64,000 bases of DNA from Pseudomonas sp. R-28-1W-6 (GTDB lineage: Bacteria; Pseudomonadota; Gammaproteobacteria; Pseudomonadales; Pseudomonadaceae), in NCBI RefSeq assembly GCF_009799925.1, contig NZ_WELK01000003.1, positions 124,001 to 188,000 of the forward strand, given 5' to 3'. A model generated the notes under the pieces. It saw only the letters and a program-made list of their open reading frames with translations, was not told the DNA's origin and searched no databases. Positions 1-10,270 of the stretch are shown piece by piece; position 1 is the first letter of the stretch; each line of letters begins with the position of its first letter. A program made the position numbers and the translations under genes.

Positions 1-185
1 CCTGCCAGATTCGCGCCGGGCGCTCGGCCGAGAGCCTGGTCGACGGCAAGAGCATCATGGCGGTGATGATGCTGGCCGCCGGCAAGGGCACCAGCCTGCA
101 CCTTCATACCGAAGGCGAGCAGGCGGACGAGGCGCTGAATGCGCTGGTCGAACTGATCAACAACCGCTTCGACGAAGGCGAATAA
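1..185 (+). CDS. ptsO: Nitrogen-PTS phosphocarrier NPr (HPr family), 3' part only
   Basis: Partial gene; the 5' end lies outside the window. From base 3 the frame encodes the last 60 residues of an HPr-like protein. The segment GKSIMAVMMLAAGKGT is the HPr region around the regulatory serine, followed by the family's final helix (EALNALVELINNRF) and a TAA at 183-185. NPr accepts phosphate from the PtsP/PtsI-type enzyme of the nitrogen PTS and passes it to PtsN. The active-site histidine would lie upstream and cannot be checked. NPr rather than sugar HPr is inferred from the neighbourhood, because pseudomonads place ptsO just upstream of pmbA. A strong terminator follows at once. Confidence 0.85.
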   Translation, partial: CQIRAGRSAESLVDGKSIMAVMMLAAGKGTSLHLHTEGEQADEALNALVELINNRFDEGE

Positions 186-202
186 GTCGCCGACATGCAA
201 AA

Positions 203-235
203 GGGGCTGCCCGGCGAACCGGGCAGCCCCTTTTT
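203..235 (+). terminator. Rho-independent terminator after ptsO
   Basis: A perfect 12-bp GC-rich stem (GGGGCTGCCCGG, loop CGAA, CCGGGCAGCCCC) is followed by TTTTT, 17 bases after the ptsO stop. Its 3' end is 15 bp from the convergent pmbA stop. Confidence 0.93.
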
Positions 236-249
236 CGTGGTGTCGCCGC

Positions 250-1596
250 TCAGCTGCCGGCGACGGTCATCTTCTCGATCAACACCGACCCGGTGCGGAT
301 ATTGCCGCGCAGCTCCAGGTCGCAGCCGACCGCGACGATCTGCCGGAACATCTCGCGCAGGTTGCCGGCGATGGTCACCTCCTGCACCGGGAACTGGATC
401 TCGCCGTTCTCCACCCAGAAACCGGCGGCACCGCGCGAGTAGTCGCCGGTGACCATGTTCAGCCCCTGGCCCATCAGTTCGGTCACCAGCAGGCCGCGGC
501 CCATGCGCTTGAGCAGGGCCTGCTGGTCTTCGGCGCCATGGCTGACGAACAGGTTGTGCACGCCCCCCGAGTTGGCCGTGCTGGGCAGGCCCAGCTTGCG
601 CCCGGAGTAGGTGCCGAGGATGTAGGAAACCAGCTCGCCTCCGGCGACGAAGGGCTTGGCATAGGTGGCCAGGCCGTCGCCATCGAAGGCCGCACTGCCC
701 ATCGCCCGCGGGATATGCGGACGCTCGTCGAGGCTCAGCCACTCGGGAAACAGCTGATGGCCCAGGGCGCCCTCGAGGAATGACGACTTGCGATACAGGT
801 TGCCGCCGGAGATTGCCGCCAGGAAGCTGCCGAACAGCCCGGTGGCCAGCTCGGCGGCAAACAGCACCGGCACCTCGCAGGTCGGCACCGGCCGCGCGCC
901 CAGCCGTGCCGCCGTGCGCCTGGCCGCATGGCGGCCGATCTGCAACGGATCGGCGAGCAGCTCGCCCTGGCGATTGACATCGTACCAGTAGTCGCGCTGC
1001 ATCTGTCCCTCGCCCTCGGCGATCATCACGCAGCTCAGGCTGTGCCGGGTGCTGGCGTAGCCGCCAATGAAGCCGTGGCTGTTGCCATACACGCGGCAGC
1101 CCTGGTGGGTGTTGAGGGTGGTGCCGTCGGCCTTGGTGATCCGCGGATCGGCAGCGAACGCCGCCTCTTCGCAGGCCAGGGCCAGCTCGATACCCTGCTC
1201 GGGCGCCAGGGCCCAGGGATGGTAGAGGTCCAGTTCGGGGAACTCGCGCGCCATCAGTCCGGCATCGGCCAGGCCGGCGCAGTCATCCTCGGACGCGTGC
1301 CTGGCGATGGCCAGGGCCGCCGCCACGGTTTCGCGGATCGCCGCCTCGCCGGTCGCCGAGGTACTCGCCGAGCCCTTGCGCTGGCCGACATACAGGGTGA
1401 TGCCGAAGCCCTCGTCACGATTGAACTCGACCGTTTCCACCTCGCGCTGGCGCACCGTGGTCGACAAGCCCTGCTCCATCGATACCGCCACCTCGCAGGC
1501 GCTGGCACCCTGGCGCCGCGCCTCGGCGATGATCTGCGCGACCTGCGCCTGCAACGCCGGCAATGCCTGCGGGCCAACCACTTCTGCTGCACTCAT
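250..1596 (-). CDS. pmbA: Metalloprotease subunit TldE/PmbA
   Basis: 448 residues, the usual length of PmbA (TldE), the non-metal subunit of the TldD/TldE heterodimeric protease that degrades unfolded peptides, matures microcin B17 and acts on CcdA. The protein starts MSAAEVVGPQ and has the glycine-rich beta-sheet segments typical of the U62 family. It lacks the HExxxH zinc motif, as expected for TldE. Its partner tldD lies 0.9 kb away on the same strand, with the divergent darP gene between them. It is convergent with ptsO. The start is the ATG at 1596, 116 bp from the divergent darP start. Confidence 0.95.
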   Translation of the reverse strand: MSAAEVVGPQALPALQAQVAQIIAEARRQGASACEVAVSMEQGLSTTVRQREVETVEFNRDEGFGITLYVGQRKGSASTSATGEAAIRETVAAALAIARHASEDDCAGLADAGLMAREFPELDLYHPWALAPEQGIELALACEEAAFAADPRITKADGTTLNTHQGCRVYGNSHGFIGGYASTRHSLSCVMIAEGEGQMQRDYWYDVNRQGELLADPLQIGRHAARRTAARLGARPVPTCEVPVLFAAELATGLFGSFLAAISGGNLYRKSSFLEGALGHQLFPEWLSLDERPHIPRAMGSAAFDGDGLATYAKPFVAGGELVSYILGTYSGRKLGLPSTANSGGVHNLFVSHGAEDQQALLKRMGRGLLVTELMGQGLNMVTGDYSRGAAGFWVENGEIQFPVQEVTIAGNLREMFRQIVAVGCDLELRGNIRTGSVLIEKMTVAGS

Positions 1597-1712
1597 AAAT
1601 CACTCCAGAAACTGCACTCTGGCAGCCCGCCGGCCAAGCCCTGTGCTTGCCGTGTGAGGCTTGCCGCTACCCTTGCTGCTATCATGGCGACGTTTCCCTC
1701 TGGACCGCCCCC

Positions 1713-2234
1713 ATGGCTGATTCTTACGACGACGACTTCTCCGGCGAGAAGAGCAAAACCCAGATCAAGCGCGAACTGCATGCGCTGCAGGAACTGGGAC
1801 AACGCCTGACCACCCTCAAGCCCGACATGCAGGCCAAGCTGCCGCTGACCGACGGCCTGCGCAAGGCCCTGGCCGAAGCACCGAAACACACCGCCAATGC
1901 CGCCAAGAAGCGCCATGTGCAGTTCATCGGCAAGCTCATGCGCGACCAGGACATCGAGGCGATTCTCGCCCTGATCGACCAGGTCGACAGCTCCACCCGC
2001 GAGTACAACGAGCGCTTCCATGCCCTCGAACGCTGGCGCGACCGCCTGATCAGCGGCGACGACACCACCCTGGAAAGCTTCGTCAGCGAATACCCGCAAG
2101 CCGACCGTCAGCAACTGCGCAGCCTGATCCGCCATGCCCAGCATGAGGCGGCGCACAACAAACCGCCGGCCGCCGCACGCAAAGTCTTCAAATACATCCG
2201 CGAACTGGACGAGGTCCAGCGCGGCCTGCGTTAA
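1713..2234 (+). CDS. darP: Ribosome-associated protein DarP (YjgA, DUF615)
   Basis: 173 residues, highly charged and helical (starts [15 protein letters not shown]). It matches the YjgA/DarP family, which binds 50S precursors and promotes late ribosome assembly, including peptidyl-transferase centre maturation. The frame is open further upstream to 1647, but the family N-terminus begins at the ATG at 1713, so the shorter start is chosen. Next to pmbA, as in most gamma-proteobacteria, and divergently transcribed from it. No signal peptide or membrane segment; cytoplasmic. Confidence 0.93.
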   Translation: MADSYDDDFSGEKSKTQIKRELHALQELGQRLTTLKPDMQAKLPLTDGLRKALAEAPKHTANAAKKRHVQFIGKLMRDQDIEAILALIDQVDSSTREYNERFHALERWRDRLISGDDTTLESFVSEYPQADRQQLRSLIRHAQHEAAHNKPPAAARKVFKYIRELDEVQRGLR

Positions 2235-2294
2235 CCTCCCGAGCGGGCCGGGCTGAGCGCAGGCGAAGCAGCGCCTCGCTCAATCCGCCTCCAC

Positions 2295-2501
2295 TCAACC
2301 CGGCAACCCGCTGCTGCGGCTGCCCAGCCAGATGATCAACGGCACCACCCAGGCCAGCGTGAACGCCAAGCCAACCAGCGCCACCAAGCCTTCATTCCAG
2401 CGCCGCGGCTCGATGCGTCCACCCGACAGCACCCGCAACAGCCAATAACCCTGGCCGTACAGCAGCACCTCGACCAGGGCGTGAAACAGGGCCTCCCCCA
2501 T
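2295..2501 (-). CDS. Small inner-membrane protein, unknown function
   Basis: 68 residues with two hydrophobic stretches (about residues 8-25 and 39-60), suggesting a small two-helix membrane protein. I do not recognise a named family. It is supported by tight coupling to tldD: the tldD stop and this ATG overlap by one base (TGATG on the minus strand), so it is probably the last gene of the nitrilase-tldD operon. The track ends before a 60-bp gap to the convergent darP stop. A function in envelope proteolysis is only suggested by position. Confidence 0.62.
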   Translation of the reverse strand: MGEALFHALVEVLLYGQGYWLLRVLSGGRIEPRRWNEGLVALVGLAFTLAWVVPLIIWLGSRSSGLPG

Positions 2502-3958
2502 CAGCCGCCGGTGCCGCCCACGGTGATCGCATCGATCTTCAGGGTCGGCTGGCCGACGCCCACCGGCACCGACTGGCCGTCCTTGCCGCAGGTGCCGACG
2601 CCGCTGTCCAGGGCCAGGTCGTTGCCGACCATCGACACCCGGCTCATCGCCTCCGGGCCGTTGCCGATCAGCGTGGCGCCCTTGACCGGGGCGGTGATCC
2701 TGCCGTTCTCGATCAGGTAGGCCTCGCTGGTGGAGAAGACGAACTTGCCGCTGGTGATATCCACCTGGCCACCGCCCAGGTTGGCGCAGTAGATGCCGTT
2801 CTTAACCGAGCGGATGATCTCTTCCGGATCGCTCTCGCCGGCCAACATGTAGGTGTTGGTCATGCGCGGCATCGGCAGGTGCGCATAGGACTCGCGGCGG
2901 CCGTTCCCGGTCGGCGCCACGCCCATCAGGCGCGCGTTCAGCTTGTCCTGCATGTAGCCCTTGAGCACGCCGTTCTCGATCAGCGTGGTGCAATGGCTCG
3001 GCGTGCCTTCGTCGTCGACGCTGAGCGAACCGCGGCGCCCGGCCAGGGTGCCGTCGTCGACTATGGTGCACAGGCTGGAGGCGACTTGCTCGCCGACCCG
3101 GCCGCTGTAGGCCGAACTGCCCTTGCGGTTGAAGTCGCCTTCCAGGCCGTGGCCGACCGCCTCGTGCAGCAGCACGCCGGACCAGCCCGGGCCCAGCACC
3201 ACCGGCAGGGTGCCGGCCGGTGCCGGCTGCGCCTCGAGGTTGACCAGGGCCTGGCGCAGCGCCTCGCGGGCATAACCCATGGCGCGCTCCTCGCCGAGGC
3301 TGCCCGGTTCCAGGAAGAAGCGGTAGTCGGTACGCCCGCCACCGCCCTGGCCGCCACGCTCGCGGCGGCCGTTGTGCTCGACGATCACGCTGACGTTGAA
3401 GCGCACCAGCGGGCGGATATCGGCGCCCAGGCTGCCATCGCTGGCGGCCACCAGGATGCGGTCCCAGACCCCGGCCAGGCTCACGGTGACCTGCTTGATG
3501 CGCGGATCGAGGGCACGCGTGGCAACATCGATGCGCTTGAGCAGCTCGACCTTGGCCGAGCGATCGAGCACCTCCAGGGGATTGTCCGGGGCATACAGCG
3601 CGGTTGCCGGCGGGCTGCTGAACGCCTGCACGCTGCCGTGCTGGCCGGCCCGGGAGATCGAGCGGGCGGCCTGGGCGGCCTGGCCCAGCGCCGTGGCGGT
3701 GATCGCGTTGCTGTAGGCGAAGCCGGTCTTCTCGCCGGACTGGGCGCGCACGCCAACGCCCTGGTCGAGGTTGAAGCTGCCTTCCTTGACGATGCCGTCC
3801 TCCAGCACCCAGGTCTCGGAAATCTGGCTCTGGAAGTACAGGTCGGCCGCATCAATGCCCGGCCCGGCCAGATCGCCGAGGATCGCCGGCAACTGCTCGA
3901 TGCTGAGGCCGCCGGGGGCCAGCAGGTGTTCGCTGACCGCTAACAACAGGTTGCTCAT
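2501..3958 (-). CDS. tldD: Metalloprotease TldD
   Basis: 485 residues. It carries the zinc motif H265-E266-A-V-G-H270 (HExxxH) characteristic of TldD, with downstream GLEGDF, and a conserved C-terminal cysteine segment ([12 protein letters not shown]). TldD is the catalytic, metal-binding subunit of the TldD/TldE protease that cleaves unfolded peptides inside a closed chamber. The ATG at 3958 overlaps the stop of the upstream nitrilase-like gene by 4 bp (ATGA), so translation is probably coupled. The stop overlaps the start of the small membrane-protein gene downstream. Confidence 0.97.
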   Translation of the reverse strand: MSNLLLAVSEHLLAPGGLSIEQLPAILGDLAGPGIDAADLYFQSQISETWVLEDGIVKEGSFNLDQGVGVRAQSGEKTGFAYSNAITATALGQAAQAARSISRAGQHGSVQAFSSPPATALYAPDNPLEVLDRSAKVELLKRIDVATRALDPRIKQVTVSLAGVWDRILVAASDGSLGADIRPLVRFNVSVIVEHNGRRERGGQGGGGRTDYRFFLEPGSLGEERAMGYAREALRQALVNLEAQPAPAGTLPVVLGPGWSGVLLHEAVGHGLEGDFNRKGSSAYSGRVGEQVASSLCTIVDDGTLAGRRGSLSVDDEGTPSHCTTLIENGVLKGYMQDKLNARLMGVAPTGNGRRESYAHLPMPRMTNTYMLAGESDPEEIIRSVKNGIYCANLGGGQVDITSGKFVFSTSEAYLIENGRITAPVKGATLIGNGPEAMSRVSMVGNDLALDSGVGTCGKDGQSVPVGVGQPTLKIDAITVGGTGG

Positions 3959-4809
3959 AACTTCTCCGTAGGCGCCGGCCCTGGAACGGCCGGTGCAAAA
4001 AATCGTCGGTGGCTGGCCACCGGCATGCGCTGGCGGATCGCCGCCTGCTCGGCGCTGTCGCGCGCGCCCAGCAGCACCGCCTCACCGCTCGGCTGTTCGG
4101 CCTGCACGCGCCCCCAGGGGTCGATGATCGCCGAGTGGCCGAAGGTCTCGCGCCCGCCCGGGTGCCCCCCGCCCTGCCCCGCAGCCAGCACATAGCACTG
4201 GGTCTCGATGGCACGCGCGCGCACCAGCACCTGCCAGTGCGCCGCGCCGGTCACCGCGGTAAAGGCCGCCGGCGCCGTGATCAACTCGGCCCCGGCCGCG
4301 CGCAGCCCGCTGTACAGCTCGGGGAACCGCAGGTCGTAGCACACCGTCAGCCCCAGGCGGCCCACCGGGGTCTCGGCGACCACCACCCGGCTGCCGAAGG
4401 CGTAGTCGTCCGACTCGCGGTAACGCCCGCGGCTGTCCGCCACGTCCACATCGAACAGGTGCAGCTTGTCGTAGCGGGCCACGCGCTGGCCATGCTCGTC
4501 GAACAGCAGCGAACAGGCATGTGCCTTGGCATCCGCCTGGCCATCGGGCGGCAGTGGAATGGTGCCGGCCACTATCCATAGCCCGAGGTCGCGCGCGGTC
4601 CGTTGCAACCAGGGCAGGATCGGTCCCTCACCGCTGGCTTCGGCACGGCCGAGCGCGGCCAGGTCGCGACGCCCCATGGCGGCAAAGTTTTCCGGCAACA
4701 CGGCAAGGCGCGCGCCATTGGCGGCCGCCTGCTCGAGCAGACGGTGGGCGGTGGCGAGGTTGGCCAGCACATCATCCTGGCTGACCATCTGAATCACGGC
4801 AAACGACAT
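3955..4809 (-). CDS. Nitrilase-superfamily carbon-nitrogen hydrolase
   Basis: 284 residues of the carbon-nitrogen hydrolase family. The catalytic triad is visible: E40 in AVLPENF, K115 in YDKLHLFDV and C157 in [11 protein letters not shown]. The [10 protein letters not shown] and [11 protein letters not shown] signatures place it near the NIT1/Nit2 group (deaminated glutathione amidase, or omega-amidase acting on alpha-ketoglutaramate). I favour deaminated-glutathione amidase repair, but the exact substrate cannot be fixed from sequence. No signal peptide; cytoplasmic. It is the first gene of an operon with tldD (4-bp overlap) and lies 82 bp after yhdP on the same strand. Confidence 0.88.
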   Translation of the reverse strand: MSFAVIQMVSQDDVLANLATAHRLLEQAAANGARLAVLPENFAAMGRRDLAALGRAEASGEGPILPWLQRTARDLGLWIVAGTIPLPPDGQADAKAHACSLLFDEHGQRVARYDKLHLFDVDVADSRGRYRESDDYAFGSRVVVAETPVGRLGLTVCYDLRFPELYSGLRAAGAELITAPAAFTAVTGAAHWQVLVRARAIETQCYVLAAGQGGGHPGGRETFGHSAIIDPWGRVQAEQPSGEAVLLGARDSAEQAAIRQRMPVASHRRFFAPAVPGPAPTEKL

Positions 4810-4863
4810 AAAAACTACCGACTGGGTGATGACTGCATGCTACCCCATGTCGGCCTGCCTGGC

Positions 4864-4887
4864 CGCAGAACCTGCTCGGGTTCTGCG
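4864..4887 (-). terminator. Hairpin between yhdP and the nitrilase-like gene
   Basis: Nine-base arms (CGCAGAACC / GGTTCTGCG) with a 6-base loop, just 3' of the yhdP stop. There is no clear U-tract on the minus strand, so it is probably a weak terminator or an mRNA 3'-end stabiliser. Confidence 0.35.
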
Positions 4888-4891
4888 CGGT

Positions 4892-7800
4892 TCAGCGGGC
4901 CTTCTCGAAGGGTTTGTCGAACGTAATGCTCGGGTTCTGCCACGCCCCCTTGACGCTGTACTGCACGCTGGCGAAGCGGGCCACCCGATCGCCCAGCAGC
5001 TTGTCGACGACGAACAACGCGCCGCCGATTGCCGGCGCGCCGACGATCAGCGCCGCCAGCGGCAGGTTGTTGGTCACCGGCAGGGTCACCAGCAGCTTGG
5101 CGTCGATCTGGTCGTGGGCCATGTCCAGGGTGCCGTTGAGCTCCAGGCCGGTGGACGGCCCTTCCATCTTGATCGGCTTCTGGGTGAGGAACACTCCGTC
5201 CTTGGCCACCAGCAGGCCCTTGACCCGGTCGTAGCTGAGGCCCTTGCCGAGCAGGTCGGAGAAGTCCAGGCGCAGGCGCCGGCCGATCGAGTTGAAGTTG
5301 AGCAGGCCGAACACCCGTAACGCCGAGGCCGAACCCTGCACCTCGACGAACTGGCCCTTGCGCAGGCTGGCGTCCAGGCTGCCACTGAAGCGCTTGAGAC
5401 TCATCCAGGCCGGCGAGCCCGGGGTACGCCCGTCGATATCCACCCGGAAGCGCTCGCTGGTGGCCGTCGGCGCGAAGTTCCAGGCCAGCAGCACATCGGC
5501 CAGGTTCTCGCCCTCGATGCGGCCCTTGTACCAGGTGCTGCTGGCCCCCGGCGCGCCTTCCCAGCCGGCATTGCCGCCGACCTGCAGGCCCTTGAGCTGT
5601 AGCGACAGCTGGTTGAACGCCACCCCCTGCGCCGTCGGCCGGGCCTGGAGTGACCAGGCGCCGAGCAGCTGCTCACCCTGCAGGACCCGCTCGATGCGCA
5701 GGTCCAGCGGCGGAATCTGCCGGGGATCGACGGCCGCCAGGCTGTCGGGCTTGTTCGGGTCGACCGGCTCGTTGGGCTTGCTCGGCGGGAAACTCAGGCG
5801 CTGCAGATTGACCTGGATCGGTGCGCCCTGGGCATCGGGCAAGCCGATGCGGCCCTGCAGCAGGTCGCTGTCGAGGTGCAATGCCCAGGCCTGCTCGGCG
5901 CGCGTCAGCTGCGCCTGCAGGTTGTCGAGCTGCAGGCCGAAGCCGGTAAAGCGCTCGATCTGTACATTGGCCCCGCGGAACGCCTGCACGCCGCTCGGGT
6001 TGCCCGGCCCGCCCAGGTAGCGCTTGCCCACCGCCTGCCAGGCACCCCAGTCGAGCGCACTGAGCCGCCCGTTGACGCGCAGGCCGGGGTCGCCCGGCAA
6101 GCTGGCGGCGCCGCCGCCCAGGCGCAGTTCGCCACGGCCCTGCAACAGCTGCCCCGGCGCGGCGGCAAAGGCCAGGCTGGCCAGCTCGGCGTAATCGAAC
6201 CAGTAGCGCCGCTCGTTGCCCTGCAAGGTCATGCGCCAAGTCGCCGAGCCGCTGTCCGCCGCCGCCTTGCCGAAGGGCGCCGGCAGATCCACGGCCAGCC
6301 CCTTGAGGTCGGAACTGACGCGCAGCTGGCTGTCGCTGCCATCCAGGGTCAGGCGCAGGGCGTAGGGCAGCTCGCCGCTGAGCGGCAGCGCCTGGGTCAC
6401 GCCCAGCCAGCCGCTCAGGGTCGGCAGCGGCACCCGGCCATTGGCCTCGATGCGCGTACGCTGCTGGCCGCGCGAGCCTTCGGCGACGGCCCGGCCGCGT
6501 ACCGTCTGGCCGAACACCTGGGCGCGGATATCCGGGGCGCTGAGGCCGCTCGCCGTACTGAAGCGGAATGCGCCCTTGAGCCGGGTCAGTTCGAGAGACG
6601 GATTGCTCAGCTTCAGCGTGGCGCCTTCGGTGGCGAAATCCACCTGCACCTGCGGCGGCTGGCCCTGGGCCAGGGGGATATCGAGCTTCAGCTGGCCGCT
6701 CAGCGGCCCCTCCCCGCGCCAGCCGGCGAAGGTCGCCGCCGTACCCAGCGGCGCCTCCTGGAGGATCTTCAAGGCGTCCACCAGGCTGCTCTGCACCTGC
6801 CCCTGCAGCGCCAGCCGCGGTGCGCTGCCCGGCCTGGCCTGGGGAATCTCGACGCTGACCCGTTCGACCCGGCTATCCAGCAGACGCCCCTCGGGTACCC
6901 GCACGCGCACGCCGCTGTCTTCGATCAGCACCTCGCCGCGCGCCTCGCGCAGCGCCGGCCAGCCCGGCTGGAAGGCCAGTTCGGCAGCATGCACGCGGAA
7001 ATACAGGCTGAGGCTGCGGGCCGCGGCGTCGGCCCCCTTGAGCAGCGAGCCCTGGTACTGGAAATAGCCTTGGTCGACCTTGCCGGCGCGGATGGCAGTG
7101 TTCAGCCACTCGCTGAGTTTGGGGCTCATGCCCGGGGAGCGGGTGGGCAGGTACTTGCCGGTAAACTGCGCATCACCATCACGCAGCCCCACGCGCAAGT
7201 CCATGTAGTCCTCTTCGAGCGGATCCTTGCGCAGGCGCACGAGGAAATCACCGGCGATCTTGCCCTCCTCGCCCTCTACCCGCAGGTATGGGCTGCGCAG
7301 GGTCAGGCCGGCGTCGTCGTAGTGCCAGAGCAGTTGCGCGCCGGCCGTGCCGTAGCGCCACATGGCGGGAAACAACTGATCGAAGTGCAGGCCGAAGTTC
7401 TCGCTGGCCAGGCGCCCCTCGCCATCGCTGAGGTTGCCGCTGACGCTGCCGCTGGCGTTCTCCACGGCGGGGATGCCATGCCAGGGGCTGATGCCGACCT
7501 GGCTCAGGTTGGCCGAGTACTGCAGGCGCTGAGCATCGCTCAACTGCGGGCGAAAGGCCACCTGCAGGTTGTTCAGGATGCCCCTCGGCTGCAGGGCATG
7601 CAGGGCCTCGGCCGCCTGTTCCGGCAGCGGCGCCAGGGCGCCGACCACCTGGGCCAGCGGCCCCAGGTCGAGGCGATCGGCGCTCAGCGACCAGAGTTCC
7701 TCGTGCCCCTCGCTGGCGTTCTGCCGGCGCAGGGCCAGCTGCACCTCGCCCCAGCGGGTCTCGTCCAGGGTCAGGGCCAACGGGTCGAGCAGCAGGTCGA

Positions 7801-8722
7801 AGCCGCTCGGCGTGCGCTCGTAGAACGCGCTCAACAGCAGATCCTGCAATTTCAGCGACTTGCGCTCGGCATAGCCGCCGGCCAGTTCCGGCGCATGCAG
7901 GCGCGCCACCGCGCGCTGCACCTGGCCGTCCCGCCAGGCGAGCCAGAACTCGCCGCCGGCCTTGAGTTTTTCCAGGCGCCAGGCGCGGCTCAGCCCCGCC
8001 GGCAGCCAGCGCGCCCAGTCGCTTTGCGGCAGACTGAGGTAGACATCGGCCTGGCTGGCACGCCAGTCCGGCACCTGCAGACGGGTATCCAGGCGCAGGG
8101 CCAGCGGCTGGCCGTCGGGCAGCAGCAGGCGGGCATCGATGCGCTGGCGGCCCAGCCCGTTGCGCAAGGTCAGGTTGGCATAGGTGAAGCTCAGGGGTTT
8201 CTGCGCGAAGGGTTCCAGGGTGAACTGGCTGTCCAGCAGGGAAATCGTCGCCACCCGCTGCAGGCCTTGCAGCAGTTGCTGCGGCTCGACCGGAGTGGGC
8301 TTTTCGCGGGCGGGCAGGCCCTCCACCCGCCAGGCGCCGGCCTCGTCCTGGCGCAGGCTCAGCTGCAGGCCTTCGAGCTCCAGGTTGGCAATGCGCAGCT
8401 GCCGGGCCAGCAGGCTGCCGAGCACGTCCGGCTGCACCCGCACCTGGTCCAGGCGTACCCGGCCGGCGCCGGCGCCCAGCTGCACATCGTGCAGCAGCAG
8501 CAAGGGGGCCATGCCGCGCCAGCGCCCTTCCAGGCTGCCGAGGCTCAGCGGCATGCCCAGTGCGGCCTGTGCCTTACCTTGCACCTCGTCGCGGTATTCG
8601 GCCACCAGCGGCACCAGCTCGCGGCCCAGGCTGACATACAGCGCGGCCAGCACCAGGCCCAGGGCGCACAGCCCGAGAGCGCTGCGCAGCAGGGCAACCA
8701 ACAGACGCGCCAGCCGATTCAT
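4892..8722 (-). CDS. yhdP: YhdP-family AsmA-like envelope phospholipid-transport protein
   Basis: 1276 residues, the expected length for YhdP. One N-terminal membrane anchor (about residues 8-30, LVALLRSALGLCALGLVLAA) is followed by a long beta-rich periplasmic body and the AsmA/DUF3971-type C-terminal domain. YhdP is one of three AsmA-like bridge proteins (with TamB and YdbH) that carry phospholipids from inner to outer membrane and stabilise the outer membrane in stationary phase. It lies 30 bp downstream of rng on the same strand, so it is probably co-transcribed with the maf-rng group, as is usual in pseudomonads. A 1451-codon antisense reading frame over this gene is a GC artefact. Confidence 0.93.
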   Translation of the reverse strand: MNRLARLLVALLRSALGLCALGLVLAALYVSLGRELVPLVAEYRDEVQGKAQAALGMPLSLGSLEGRWRGMAPLLLLHDVQLGAGAGRVRLDQVRVQPDVLGSLLARQLRIANLELEGLQLSLRQDEAGAWRVEGLPAREKPTPVEPQQLLQGLQRVATISLLDSQFTLEPFAQKPLSFTYANLTLRNGLGRQRIDARLLLPDGQPLALRLDTRLQVPDWRASQADVYLSLPQSDWARWLPAGLSRAWRLEKLKAGGEFWLAWRDGQVQRAVARLHAPELAGGYAERKSLKLQDLLLSAFYERTPSGFDLLLDPLALTLDETRWGEVQLALRRQNASEGHEELWSLSADRLDLGPLAQVVGALAPLPEQAAEALHALQPRGILNNLQVAFRPQLSDAQRLQYSANLSQVGISPWHGIPAVENASGSVSGNLSDGEGRLASENFGLHFDQLFPAMWRYGTAGAQLLWHYDDAGLTLRSPYLRVEGEEGKIAGDFLVRLRKDPLEEDYMDLRVGLRDGDAQFTGKYLPTRSPGMSPKLSEWLNTAIRAGKVDQGYFQYQGSLLKGADAAARSLSLYFRVHAAELAFQPGWPALREARGEVLIEDSGVRVRVPEGRLLDSRVERVSVEIPQARPGSAPRLALQGQVQSSLVDALKILQEAPLGTAATFAGWRGEGPLSGQLKLDIPLAQGQPPQVQVDFATEGATLKLSNPSLELTRLKGAFRFSTASGLSAPDIRAQVFGQTVRGRAVAEGSRGQQRTRIEANGRVPLPTLSGWLGVTQALPLSGELPYALRLTLDGSDSQLRVSSDLKGLAVDLPAPFGKAAADSGSATWRMTLQGNERRYWFDYAELASLAFAAAPGQLLQGRGELRLGGGAASLPGDPGLRVNGRLSALDWGAWQAVGKRYLGGPGNPSGVQAFRGANVQIERFTGFGLQLDNLQAQLTRAEQAWALHLDSDLLQGRIGLPDAQGAPIQVNLQRLSFPPSKPNEPVDPNKPDSLAAVDPRQIPPLDLRIERVLQGEQLLGAWSLQARPTAQGVAFNQLSLQLKGLQVGGNAGWEGAPGASSTWYKGRIEGENLADVLLAWNFAPTATSERFRVDIDGRTPGSPAWMSLKRFSGSLDASLRKGQFVEVQGSASALRVFGLLNFNSIGRRLRLDFSDLLGKGLSYDRVKGLLVAKDGVFLTQKPIKMEGPSTGLELNGTLDMAHDQIDAKLLVTLPVTNNLPLAALIVGAPAIGGALFVVDKLLGDRVARFASVQYSVKGAWQNPSITFDKPFEKAR

Positions 8723-8752
8723 GCCGCTAGATCCACCCTGTTCCCCGGCATG

Positions 8753-10210
8753 TCAGAGCAGCACCACATCGTACTGTTCCTGCGAATACATGCTTTCCAC
8801 CTGGAACTTGATGGTGCGACCGATGAAGGCCTCCAGGTCGGCGACATTGCCCGACTCCTCGTCGAGCAGGCAGTCGACCACCTGCTGGCTGGCCAGCACG
8901 CGGTAGCCCTCGGCCTGATAGGCGCGAGCCTCGCGGAGGATCTCGCGGAAGATCTCGTAGCAGATGGTTTCCGGGGTCTTCAGCTTGCCGCGGCCCTGGC
9001 AGCAGCTGCAGGGCTCGCACAGCACCTGTTCGAGGCTCTCGCGGGTGCGCTTGCGGGTCATCTGCACCAGGCCCAGCTCGGTGATGCCGATGATGTTGGT
9101 CTTGGCGTGGTCGCGCTCCAGCTGCTTCTCCAGGGTGCGCAACACCTGGCGCTGGTGTTCCTCGTCTTCCATGTCGATGAAGTCGATGATGATGATCCCG
9201 CCGATGTTGCGCAGGCGCAGCTGGCGGGCAATCGCGGTGGCGGCCTCGAGGTTGGTCTTGAAGATGGTCTCTTCGAGGGTGCGGTGGCCGACGAAGGCCC
9301 CGGTGTTGACGTCGATGGTGGTCATCGCCTCGGCCGGGTCGACCACCAGGTAGCCGCCGGACTTGAGCGGCACCTTGCGCTCCAGGGCCTTCTGGATCTC
9401 GTCCTCGACCCCGTACAGGTCGAAGATCGGCCGCTCGCCCGGGTAATGTTCCAGGCGGTCGGAGATTTCCGGCATCAGCTCGGCGACGAACTGGGTGATC
9501 TTCTGGAAGGTTTCCCGCGAGTCGATGCGGATCTTCTCGATCTTCGGGTTGACCAGGTCGCGCAGGGTGCGCAGCGCCAGGGACAGGTCCTCGTAGATCA
9601 CCGAGGGCGTCTTGGCACTCTGCATCTGCCCGGCGATCTGCCCCCACAGGCGGCGCAGGTAGCGGATGTCGGCGAGGATCTCGTCGGCCCCGGCCCCCTC
9701 CGCCGCAGTCCTGAGGATAAAGCCACCGGACTCCTCGATGCCTTCGGCAGCCACGCAATCGGCGACCACCTGCTTGAGGCGCTCGCGCTCGGCCTCTTCC
9801 TCGATCTTCAGCGAGATGCCGACATGGCTAGTGCGAGGCATGTACACCAGGTACCGCGAAGGGATCGACAGGTGGGTGGTCAGCCGCGCGCCCTTGCTGC
9901 CGATCGGGTCCTTGGTCACCTGCACGATCAGGCTCTGCCCTTCGTGCACCAGGGCGCTGATGCTTTCCACCGCACTGCCTTCGCGGGTGGAGATTTCCGC
10001 GGCATGGATGAACGCGGCACGGTCCAGGCCGATATCGACGAAGGCCGCCTGCATGCCCGGCAGCACCCGGACCACCTTGCCCTTGTAGATGTTGCCGACG
10101 ATGCCGCGGCGCTGGGTGCGCTCGACATGCACTTCCTGCAGCACACCGTTTTCCACCACCGCCACGCGCGACTCCATCGGCGTGATGTTGATCAGGATCT
10201 CTTCGCTCAT
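8753..10210 (-). CDS. rng: Ribonuclease G
   Basis: 485 residues from the ATG at 10210 (MSEEILINITPMESRVAV), which fits the family N-terminus. An in-frame ATG nine bases further out adds only three residues and is not preferred. The S1 RNA-binding domain (about 35-125; GNIYKGKVVRVLPGMQAAFV) is followed by the RNase E/G catalytic core with both metal-binding aspartate motifs (TIDVNTG and IIIDFIDM) and the zinc-link cysteine motif (CEPCSCCQGRG). It matures the 5' end of 16S rRNA and turns over some mRNAs. It has no RNase E-type C-terminal scaffold. It lies 60 bp after maf. Confidence 0.97.
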   Translation of the reverse strand: MSEEILINITPMESRVAVVENGVLQEVHVERTQRRGIVGNIYKGKVVRVLPGMQAAFVDIGLDRAAFIHAAEISTREGSAVESISALVHEGQSLIVQVTKDPIGSKGARLTTHLSIPSRYLVYMPRTSHVGISLKIEEEAERERLKQVVADCVAAEGIEESGGFILRTAAEGAGADEILADIRYLRRLWGQIAGQMQSAKTPSVIYEDLSLALRTLRDLVNPKIEKIRIDSRETFQKITQFVAELMPEISDRLEHYPGERPIFDLYGVEDEIQKALERKVPLKSGGYLVVDPAEAMTTIDVNTGAFVGHRTLEETIFKTNLEAATAIARQLRLRNIGGIIIIDFIDMEDEEHQRQVLRTLEKQLERDHAKTNIIGITELGLVQMTRKRTRESLEQVLCEPCSCCQGRGKLKTPETICYEIFREILREARAYQAEGYRVLASQQVVDCLLDEESGNVADLEAFIGRTIKFQVESMYSQEQYDVVLL

Positions 10211-10270
10211 GCATCCCACTCTGCGCGATGAAGCTGCCGGTCCTGAACCGCGGGCCGAAGCGGCAGCCTC

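Noticed and set aside
5876..10231. 1451-codon open frame on the plus strand over yhdP and rng
   Set aside because: It runs antisense through two certain genes. It reads as alternating Gln/Ala/Gly/Leu-rich sequence without domains, the usual shadow frame of GC-rich codon usage.
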